18,000 bases of DNA, from positions 1 to 18,000 of the forward strand of contig JAQIWT010000564.1 of the NCBI GenBank assembly GCA_034696485.1, read 5' to 3'. Position 1 is the first letter of the stretch, and each line of letters opens with the position of its first letter. Source of the DNA: Isohypsibius dastychi. Its lineage: Eukaryota; Tardigrada; Eutardigrada; Parachela; Isohypsibiidae. The position numbers were made by a program, and so were the translations under genes. Under the pieces are notes generated by a model. It saw only the letters and a list, made by a program, of their open reading frames with translations, was not told the DNA's origin and did no database searches. Below, piece after piece: positions 1 through 8,510 of the stretch.

Positions 1-411
1 TTTTTTACTGTGTTTGCTGTTCTGACTTCGGCGCTTTTTGCATTGTTTGGAGAAATTCTGTTGGAGAGGTTTTGGTTCTAGCTTTTAATTTTAAATGCCA
101 TAAAAGAGAACGACATCAATCGGCGCGACTAGAAAGCAGCAAAGATATGATTGATATCGCAGTAAAAAGCGTCTGAAGCGTAAGGTATTCATGATATCTT
201 TGTTTGTTCTGAAGCCTTGCAGTGAATTTTCTGACAGTTCTAGAATATTTTATCTCGGCCATTCGATATTCTTAGTTGGGATCCCATTACTTATGATTTC
301 TCATGACCTTTTTTGTCGGCAGTTTCTTGTTATTATTCTTTTAAAGAAATCGTGGCATTGTTACTGAAATTCTCAGATAAAACTCTGACTTGACGGACAT
401 CAAGTAGCAAC
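1..411. other. 5' flank of the SLC5 gene, no gene seen
   Basis: No open frame or splice-linked exon in these bases resembles a protein I know, on either strand. The segment is A/T-rich and presumably holds the promoter and 5' untranslated region of the transporter starting at 412, or the tail of a gene outside the window. I see no convincing TATA box or RNA gene. Confidence 0.5.
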
Positions 412-3219
412 ATGACACGGAAACCAATTTCCAGTCTGGAAGACATCCCCGTTTTTTCATGGGCGGATTATCTGGTTTGCCTGACCTTCGGCATTCCGAA
501 ATATTTTCTGATGGTCTCTTGTTTCATCTAGGTGTTGGCGGTCATGTTATGTGCATCAGCGTCGATTGGCATCTGGTATGCATGTACCGGCGGGAAGCAG
601 AAAACATCAGGCGAGTTCCTGCTGGGGGATAGGAAAATGGGCACTTTTCCTGTCGCCATGTCTCTTCTTGCCGGTTTCCTATCTTCTATTACACTTTTAG
701 GAATTCCCGCGGAGGTTAGTTTTATTGTTGGCGTAACCCTCGTTGAAACTCGTCGTGTTCTAAGGTGTATATGAACGGCCTTGGATATTGGTACATTTGT
801 TTGTCTTTTTGCATCGTAATCCCCATCGTCGTAACAGTTTTCATGCCCATATTTTATGGCTTGGGGTGCGTTTCAGTGTTTGAGGTGAGACATAGAGAAT
901 TCCTGGTTTTCTAAAATACCAGGTTGTTTAAACCATATTTTACAGTACCTGGAGAAAAGATTTTCTCGTGGTCTTCGGGTTGCCTGTTTTGTATTATTCA
1001 GCATAAACATGGTGAGGACACGATGCGGAATCTGAGCAGCATGAATGACATTTCGATGACCTTTGTGTCTTAGATGGTTTACATGGCTGTTGTTTTGTAC
1101 GGCCCGGCTATCTCACTCAGTGCCGGTATTAATATTTAATTAAAAGACACTCCAGCCTTTCAGGAGATCTGACAGCGGTTCTTGTTCACAGTAACGAGAA
1201 TACCAATCTGGGCGTGCATTCTGATCGTCGGGTCCATCTGTACGTTTTATACGTCTATTGTAAGTGACCGTTTACCTGATTCGAAATCTTCTTATTACCT
1301 GAATGAATTTTATTTCGTAGGGAGGTGTCAAAGCAGTTGTCTGGACGGACACACTGCAGATTATTCTGATGTTTGGGGGATCATTTGCCGCGTTGGGAGT
1401 CGGAATATATCAGGGTGGTGGATTAGAGAATATTGTCGAGCTAGCAAGTAAAACAGGACGTCTATCAGATCTATACAAGTATGGAGATATGGAGAATAGC
1501 CAGCAAAAACTTGTCAAATACTATGTTGCAGTTTTAATCCTGACCCCCGAGTTCGTCACTCCGTCTGGTCAGTTGTTATTGGGGGAATATTCTTTTGGAC
1601 TTCGGTGTACGGCGTTAATCAGGTACTTTAAATCTGAAAACGAGAAATCCGGTCTTGTTCTTGCACAGTCGCTTTTACAGGCCCAAGTTCAGCGATATCT
1701 TTGCCTGCCGACACTCCAGCAAGCGCAGAAGTGTTTATGGTTTGGATTACCTGGGTTTGTCCTTATGCTGACTTCAACATCATGGACGGGCTTGGCAATG
1801 TACCATTATTATAAGTCTTGTGATCCACTATGGCAAGGACTGATTTCGGCACCGGATCAGATACTCCCTCTGTTTATTTTGGAGACAGTCGGACATTTGC
1901 CTGGTCTTCCAGGACTTTTTGTCGTCGGCGTTTTCAGCGGTTCTTTGAGGTCAGCCGAATTTTTGATTTCACGTAGAAAGGTGATTACTCGCTTAATTTG
2001 CAATACAGTACTATCAGCTCTGGCGTGAACTCGCTTGCTGCGAACTTTTTGGAAGACTGCTGTTTATTGCTGAAACCAGATATGTCCGAAATTGCTAAAG
2101 CCCGTGTTTCCAAATTAGCAGGTACGATTTAATTCTGGCAGAAGGTGTGGTATTCAATGTAATCGAAAAAATGTACCCCAACTGTGACCTTTTTGTTGTA
2201 ACAGCGATATTCTTCGGCTTCCTCTGTATCGGTTGTGCTTTTTCGGTCGGGCTTTTCGGACAAGTGATTGAGGTGAGTCCGAGCCCGAGAACGCCGTACC
2301 TTCCCATGATTTTACTGAACTGAGTTCACAGTTTGCATACGCCTTATTTGGAATGATCAGTGGACCTTTGCTTGGAGTATTTTGCCTCGGACTTTTTTTC
2401 CCGTGGGCCAATTACAAAGTGAGATATAACGGGCCAAAGTGCAAGTACTTAGAACAACACTTGTTAGATTTAATAGGGTGCTATGGTTGGCTTGTTTTCT
2501 GGGCTGACACTTGTTATCTGGATTGGTGTTGGTGCGAAAATATCCGGCGTTCTTTATCCTCAACCCATCCGCGGCAAAAGTATGGACGCCGAAGTCTGCA
2601 GACCTATTCGACCGTATCCATCCATTCCGAACGTAGTTGAAAACAAGTTGGTTAACATTTCTCCACGGACTTTATTACAGAACAAATTAGCATCTTTATT
2701 CTAGTTCTGACATACTCGACATTTACGAACTATCATACCTATGGTGAGCTGAGCTCATATTTACGTCTTGACCTTATGTTTTATGAATGGCCAGGTACGG
2801 ACCTATTGGATGCACAACTGTGATTCTCGTAGGACTCATAATCAGCTTTCTAACTGGTAAAAATTTGGCTTAATTTGTAATTCATGAAGACTTGCTGTAT
2901 GCACTGATTTTTAAACATTATAGGACCAACAAATCCAAGAAGCATTGATCCACGTTTGTCATATCCAGTGTTTGCAAACCTTTTCTTCTTTCTGCCAAAT
3001 CCATGGCGAGAGAAACTCAAGTTTGGAGTGAGATATTTGACACCAAACGGTTCAGTACCAGGTGTCACCGACAATGACGAAGACACGCCCTACGTATATC
3101 GAACCAATCCGTCAGTGTCCACAATTATCACGGACACCGACTGTCGAGTCTGCGCGGCCGTTTCGAGAGCTCATGACAACAAGGGAGCTGAATACGAGGT
3201 TACTTTTACGGTAATATAA
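412..3219 (+). CDS. SLC5-family sodium-coupled solute transporter (SMCT/SMVT-like)
   Basis: Sixteen exons: 412-474, 532-714, 765-884, 946-1011, 1074-1125, 1192-1259, 1321-1478, 1532-1622, 1681-1949, 2009-2121, 2205-2272, 2332-2418, 2477-2646, 2705-2743, 2795-2856 and 2924-3219. They total 1905 nt, or 634 residues; human SLC5A8 has about 610. Introns are 50-83 nt and all phases agree. The protein is an integral plasma-membrane Na+ symporter. Diagnostic stretches are the early [10 protein letters not shown], the [10 protein letters not shown] loop, [17 protein letters not shown], the SAPDQ loop, and [15 protein letters not shown] at residues 353-367, which covers the region holding the Na2-site Ser/Thr in this family. 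[12 protein letters not shown] and YGPIGC follow in the late helices. The C-terminus ends T-V-I, which fits a class I PDZ ligand. The family is clear. The substrate (monocarboxylate, iodide or multivitamin) cannot be read from sequence. The first ATG of the family-like frame was taken as the start. Confidence 0.9.
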
Positions 3220-3254
3220 TATTTTGTAACTTTCAATACATCACCTACTTGAGT

Positions 3255-3267
3255 TTTATTTTTTATT
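3255..3267 (-). promoter_or_regulatory. Two poly(A) signals of the axonemal-type gene
   Basis: On the minus strand AATAAA occurs twice in near-tandem (plus-strand TTTATT at 3255-3260 and 3262-3267), starting 24 nt past the stop codon at 3291. This implies a very short 3' untranslated region that ends close to the stop of the convergent transporter gene at 3219. Confidence 0.65.
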
Positions 3268-3290
3268 CTGAACAAAACCATTTACACTTT

Positions 3291-4751
3291 TTATCTTCGT
3301 TTCAAGCTGGCCACTCGGGGCTGTGGTGGGAAGTCGTAGAAAAATTCACTGTAATTCGACAGATACATTCCCTTTTCGACGGAAGGATAAATAAGTTTCT
3401 TCAAGTCAGATGCTGGTGGAATCTCCAGGTTCCGCGGATTTGGCGTCTGCCATTTGAGTTCATCCTGATAAACCGTTTCACTCGTGAATGGCATCAAACC
3501 TTTGCCGGCGCTCTCCAATCCTGCAACGTGATCTTCTCTGGTCCGAGTGCAGGATGCGAGTTTTTGCGCCCACAAGTTGGCCGCCATCAGCCCTTGGTTT
3601 TGATTAACGAAATCGGAGAACGCGCCATAGTTTTCGTCTTTGACGAACGTTTTGAGTCCGTTGGTCAATAATGGTCTGCTCGTGTTCCAAAACACATTGA
3701 CTCCTTGTTGATCAACAGGAAGAGGGGCGTCCTGTGACTGTGGTGATGGAAAACGCGACATGTCCGGAGGGTACAACTCTTTTGTCGACTTGCCATTGTA
3801 GTCACCCGTATAAACGGTTTTGTCGGCAAATCTGAGATACGGGGGTTGGAATGTGCGGACTTTTTTACTGGTTTGAGTCCTTGTGAAATTCTTTGGCCAA
3901 TCCAGATCAGAAGCTAGTGTCTTATTCCTTTCGGCCGTGCATTCCGGAACACCAAACTGTATTCCACTGGACAGGTTCTTGAGATATTTGATGCTGCACT
4001 TTGGGGCCATGAGACGCTCCTCGTCTTCCGGAGTGAAGACGACAGGGTACTTGACGTTTCTTGGATACTTTGAAGATCCAGTACAGGGATGGCGGATAGG
4101 GATTTCTGGTTTCACTTCAGCAGAAAAGTCAGCGTACGTTTGCTAAAAAATAGAAGTAAAGACTTTTAATTACTCTGGATTAGTGACTCTGGATTATACA
4201 AACCTGAGTGATGGATTGGTTCGGAATCGAGGTATCTCCGAAGAACAATTTAGTTGTGGTTGGCTTGAATATGCTTTTGCCTCGATGGTCAGGGGTGTAT
4301 CCAGCTTCTTCTGGAGATATATATTTATCGCCATATTCACTGTGTCCTCCAAGAACCCAGAATGGGTCGTCCGCTTGAAGGTCGTTGTTTTCATTACTGC
4401 TCCATGCACCAGCTCTTTGCTCGTTCAGTTCATTGTCAACCGAATGTAAATAGCTTGACAGGTCTGGATTTATTTAAAATAAACAAACTGCTCATGTCGT
4501 GACAAAGAATGATTACCTTCTTGATTGAGAGGTTTGATCTCAGCATGGCCGCCTTTTCGTTGCAACTTGTGCGGAATGTAGTTCTCGCCATAGTCCGTTG
4601 TATATTTGATAGGGAGCGTCGGCTCGTAAACTTCCCGGACCTTACAGCTTTTCGCGGGGGTTCCTTGAAGACCTTTGTGAGCATCTTCGTAAGTGGAAGT
4701 CTCTGGCTTGGAAAAGGCGTACCGACATAAAGTTTCCAGGTGACATTGCAT
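3291..4751 (-). CDS. Axonemal microtubule-associated protein, PPP1R32/SAXO4-like (tentative)
   Basis: Three exons in transcript order: 4751-4517, 4463-4204 and 4142-3291, with introns of 53 and 61 nt. The joins are phase 1 then phase 0 and give 448 residues. The protein is soluble, proline- and aromatic-rich, and low in predicted helix. It has scattered motifs of the shape T-x-Y-x-x-[DE/N]-Y/F: KYTTDYGENYIPH in exon 1, GGHSEYGDKYISPEEAGY in exon 2, and TVYTGDYNGKS and MYLSNYSEFF in exon 3. Such motifs are typical of ciliary microtubule-binding and inner proteins. The length (PPP1R32 is about 425 aa) and the early T-x-Y repeat resemble that family, but I cannot demonstrate orthology. The ATG at 4751 is the first in frame. 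An acceptor-like TTTATTAAACAG ends 4 nt upstream of it, so a leader could be spliced on there. The strand opposite exon 3 has a long ORF that is only a shadow. Confidence 0.6.
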
Positions 4752-4758
4752 AGTTCTG

Positions 4759-4764
4759 TTTAAT
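4759..4764 (-). promoter_or_regulatory. Variant poly(A) signal (ATTAAA) of the receptor-like gene
   Basis: ATTAAA on the minus strand lies about 90 nt past the stop of the receptor-like gene. It is only 8 nt before the ATG of the next gene on the same strand. No AATAAA is present between the two genes, so the assignment is by position only. Confidence 0.35.
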
Positions 4765-4853
4765 AAACAAAGAAACGCAGCATATCAGCCCCTTGACAAC
4801 CTTAGAACTGAGCTCGATTTTTAAAACCAAACATCCGTCAAGACAAGAAAACG

Positions 4854-6165
4854 TTAAAGTAGTTTTTGATTATATACAGCGAAAATGACCAGAACTGCCA
4901 CTGCATCAAGCAAAACTGCCGGCAAGGAAAACAGAACGAGGAATATGTTAAATAATACGAGCTTATCATCACTTGACTGATGAGAAACTTCGTGTGTTTT
5001 GAGAATGTACAGTGGAGCGCGGAATGTAATATTGATGGCCACCAGTACTGAAAAGGTCACAATTGAAGTGATGGAGAATCCAGGCTCAGATTCTGAAGTG
5101 TCCAACAGAGAGCCGTCTGTACCGCTTTCGTCCACTAGAGTAACCTGGTCATCCGAGGCTGCTGTAAAAACAGCTCGATGATTGATGCTGTTGTTTGCGT
5201 AACGTTGGGAAAAAACTCCAGAAGCGACAAGAATACAGATTGCTAGTAAGGATAAGGAAGTTGGAATCCAAAATCCGCTAGAACATAGATTTCGTTTGTT
5301 TAAATGTATTCAACAAATGCGATAGTGTTAGACTTACAGAATGTCGGCAGCCAGGTAGCTGCCACTGTTCAGCAGATCACTGTCAGGCTCCTCGGATCCG
5401 TGATTCCATCCCAAAACGTATGAAAGAATAAGTGAGACAAGCTGAAGTGTAAGCACGCAGAGCAGATAAAGTTGTTTCCAAAATTTCCTAATTGATAGCA
5501 GACTGTGTTGCGAGCGAAGAACCGCTCGATTTGTTGGTGAAATCTCATTAAATAGGCAAAATAAAAAATATATAGCCATCGCTGCCAGTGCTGTACCATT
5601 GAGCATATTGGCAAAAACGTCAACGAAATGCCTGAAATGAAAAAGTGGGGTAAATTATTCAAGCGTTAAATAAAGCTTACATTAATTTGAGCTAATTAAT
5701 GTTCTGAAATTTACTAGGAATTACATTTGATGTTTTTCTGCATCACACACAGATTTATAGTAGTACGTACCTCAAACTGCTTCTGGGAAGCGGATATGTC
5801 AGGTTCATACGGCAGATTAGCATTAATGGAACATTGATTATTGTGAACAATATATTCCCAAGCAAGTAATTAGTCAACAACGCCTTCCAGAGGTCTAGAT
5901 TGCTCCACCTTTTTAACAGCCCGATAATTATCCCAATATTTGCCATTAGTCCAGTAAAACAAATGAGTGCGGCACATGATAGGAATACAATTTTCCCGTT
6001 CGTCCACATGACATCCGGCTGGACAGCACTTGTAGTTGTGTTGTCGATGGCGGTTTCATTGTGAAGCATTTTCAGAACGAGCTGAGTTAGGTTATGCGGC
6101 TGACCATCCATGTCCGTCATCGTTTCTTCGACCAGCCATTCAATATTCCGGAGAGTGAAAGACAT
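4854..6165 (-). CDS. Divergent seven-transmembrane (rhodopsin-like GPCR?) protein
   Basis: Three exons: 6165-5771, 5631-5338 and 5277-4854, with introns of 139 and 60 nt and consistent phases; 370 residues. The N-terminus (about 1-57) has sequons N25-L-T, N36-E-T and N42-T-T, so it is probably extracellular. Hydrophobic segments lie near 58-84, 93-118, 134-159, 185-207, 230-252, 298-322 and 336-366. A long acidic Ser-rich loop (253-297) sits between helices 5 and 6, and the tail is very short. GLMANIGIIIG in helix 1 recalls the conserved Asn of class A receptors. The helix 2 Asp is replaced (TNYLLGN), there is no DRY (FNEI instead), no CWxP, no NPxxY and no extracellular cysteine pair. It is therefore either a lineage-specific receptor or another seven-helix protein. 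The ATG at 6165 was chosen because the frame further upstream opens only with GTG. Confidence 0.6.
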
Positions 6166-7169
6166 AATAAAAATATGGATCAATTTTCCTTTGCCACCCA
6201 CCGGTTCTTCGACTGGGGTACGTTCGCGTGAAATTTAATCAACAAATGGTTTCTTTAGACTGGTAAAAGGTGAAAGTAAGTTGTTCTAATCTGATAACAT
6301 TTCATCTTGATTACCATCACAGTTCATACTTCAGGCAGTATTCTGTGGCTCCACAATCTGGGTTGCCATCTGTAAAGGGGAACCTCCGACCTAGAACACA
6401 TTGATAAGCAGAAACTGGACCAGTTCATTCTTTGTGTATTTCCTCTAACGCTGGTGCTGGTAGTTACGCTATTTTAGAAAGACTGTCCATCGGCGGCTGA
6501 AAGTCGACATCGAAACAATTAAATGTAAACTGAAGAAATTGCCGAATAAATATTGCTCCTTTTTTCATCTGGCATCTTTAGCTGGGTTAGTTTTCATTCA
6601 CCGAGGTTCGACGATGTAGTTTATTCGCGATGTATAAAACTGTTCTACATTATGAGACATGTTGGGTCCAATTTATTAGCATGAGTTCAATAACATCATG
6701 TGTTGGTGCAGTGGCGAGTCGGACAGAAGTATCTTTTGTTAATAATTCAGGACGCCCAACCCAACTGCCCTTATGCCCATGTATGGCATTAGATTCAGCC
6801 CCGATTCCACTCGGTTCTGGATCGCTGCATTTTGCCAGAATTCAAACCTTTAACATAAAAGAGCATCAGAAAACGTTGCACTATGTTGGCACTGGGAAAC
6901 GAAAAGAATCATCCACAAAAAACACCGGTTTTTCGGAGGCAGCGCCACCTGGCTGCTCCGATAAGAAACGCTGCCAAGGGGGCGTGCCAAAGAGTTCAGC
7001 CTTTGCATTTTAATATGACTCATCTCCAATCGTCATCGCAAGAATCTTTTTAAACGGATCAAGCAGTGGAGGTGGTTTTCATTTCCTTCCTCGAGAGCGA
7101 GTTCTTCGATTTGTGCACATTAAGTGATCTTCTCGTTCTTCCGTATTCCAACTCACTCTTCTATATACC
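6166..7169. other. Gene-free interval: shared head-to-head 5' region of receptor-like gene and cofilin
   Basis: About 1 kb between two divergently oriented genes. The only sizeable frame, plus strand 6630-7013 (127 codons), has no recognisable domain and no splice-linked continuation, so I do not call it. The interval should contain both promoters and any non-coding first exons. An imperfect inverted repeat is present at 6933-6961, listed separately. The cofilin ATG is directly preceded by CTATATACC. Confidence 0.5.
6933..6961. repeat. Imperfect hairpin upstream of cofilin
   Basis: TCGGAG-G-CAGC pairs with GCTGCTCCGA across an 8-nt loop. This gives a 10-bp stem with one bulged G. It lies about 210 bp before the cofilin ATG in a locally GC-rich patch. 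It could be a regulatory palindrome or chance. Confidence 0.4.
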
Positions 7170-8049
7170 ATGGTAAGGACGTTGATGTAGACCGTTGTAA
7201 TTTGTTTTCGGGACGATCTTGGAAATAAATACAATTTGACTGTGAAAATGATGATGCATTTATTGGAATTTTACACCTTACCTTTTTAGGCTTCCGGTGT
7301 AACTATCGCTGATGAGTGCAAGCAACAGTTTGAAGCCATCAAACGGGATAAAAAGCATCGGTATGGTGATCCTGCTGGTGGCACATAGGGGAGTTTGTAT
7401 GCAGGTCTGGGTGATTTGTTTCAGGTATATTGTGTACGTTATCAAGGACGAAAAACAGATCGTCGTCGAAAAAGTCGGAGCTCGTGGTGCTGACTACAGC
7501 GAATTCACTCGGGAATTGATGGCAGCTGGTCCTGACGATTGTCGGTATGGAGTCTTCGATTATGAGTACGAACATAGCTGCCAAGGAGCTACCAGCACCA
7601 GCCAGAAGCAGAAATTGATTCTGATGTCCTGGTAAGTGGGTATTTGTTGTACAAGGACTTTTTTGTCGAGAAAGAAGATTCTTCGATAGAAGCATTGTGC
7701 ACTTATCGCTTTTGCAGAAACCTGTTCGTTCGACATAGTTAATTTGAACACGATTATGTCGTTTGAAAGAGGCTGCGATTAGTCAGTACATTTTATGTCT
7801 TTTTCGGTGAATTTCGCTGTTGATATTTGGCCGTAAATGTGTTGTCCGTAATAATCCGTTGCTGAAACTGTTCGTGTTCACAGGTGCCCGGATACGGCGA
7901 AGATCAAGAAGAAGATGTTGTATTCCAGCAGCTTCGACGCGTTGAAGAAAGCGCTGGTTGGTGTGGCCAAATATATCCAGGCCACTGATGAATCGGAGGC
8001 CTCCAGAGAGGCTGTCGAAGAGAAGCTTCGCTCTACTGATCGTTCCTGA
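7170..8049 (+). CDS. CFL: Actin-depolymerising factor ADF/cofilin (twinstar-like)
   Basis: Four coding exons: 7170-7172, 7290-7360, 7425-7631 and 7884-8049. Introns are 117, 64 and 252 nt. The total is 447 nt, or 148 residues, the same length as Drosophila Twinstar. The protein severs and depolymerises actin filaments in the cytoplasm. The start M-A-S-G-V carries Ser3, the LIM-kinase phosphorylation site of the family. [16 protein letters not shown] and RYGVFDYEY form the ADF-H core. [20 protein letters not shown] is the family's long actin-binding helix, and the tail [20 protein letters not shown] is also typical. The first coding exon is the ATG alone: GCT TCC follows a 117-nt intron, and this same intron position is known in cofilin genes of flies and vertebrates. 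The gene converges on ECT2. I see no break or missing key residue. Confidence 0.97.
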
Positions 8050-8236
8050 ATGTTGAGCCTCAGGATCCTCTTCATTTACATATCCGTTTTTTTATTCCAC
8101 GTCTATGATCTTTCCTCCCATCATTTCCGAGTTAATCTTTCCATCGTGACACAGATTGGCTCAAGCTGCCTTGAACTGACTTCCCAGTCAATAACTTGAA
8201 TCGCCTGAATTTTCGCGCTGATGTTCAACTTTTCTA

Positions 8237-8260
8237 TTTATTCACCGAAAACCCAATAAA
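8237..8260. promoter_or_regulatory. Overlapping opposed poly(A) signals of cofilin and ECT2
   Basis: A plus-strand AATAAA at 8255-8260 lies 206 nt past the cofilin stop. A minus-strand AATAAA (plus TTTATT, 8237-8242) lies about 270 nt past the ECT2 stop. If both are used, the two 3' untranslated regions overlap by a few tens of bases. The interval 8050-8510 otherwise shows no gene. Confidence 0.6.
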
Positions 8261-8510
8261 ATTGCCATGTTCGTTGTCAGCTGCACTCATTTCACTTATC
8301 CAGTAAAACCAAAATTTTCATTCGAGCTCCATAAATTTCAGAGAGAAGAAAGAAACTGAAGGCGACTTCCGGCCAGCTATAGTAAAATACATGCAGATCA
8401 GCACAGGTCACACGCGTTTGGTCGAGATATGTGCAAAATTCATAAAATTGATATAAAAGTGGTTCAAAAAGCAAAGGCCATCTTGAATGCAGTTCAGACG
8501 GGAAAGTTCT

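Noticed and set aside
1479-2028. Apparent frame change in the transporter, suggesting decay
   Set aside because: Introns at 1479-1531 and 1623-1680 explain the frame changes. The spliced protein matches the family through this stretch.
3249-3671. 140-codon plus-strand frame
   Set aside because: It lies opposite exon 3 of the minus-strand axonemal-type gene, which has the coherent multi-exon model. This frame is a shadow.
6630-7013. 127-codon plus-strand frame between the receptor-like gene and cofilin
   Set aside because: No domain, no splice partner, mixed low-complexity composition and no upstream context. Its length is unremarkable for a 1-kb open stretch.
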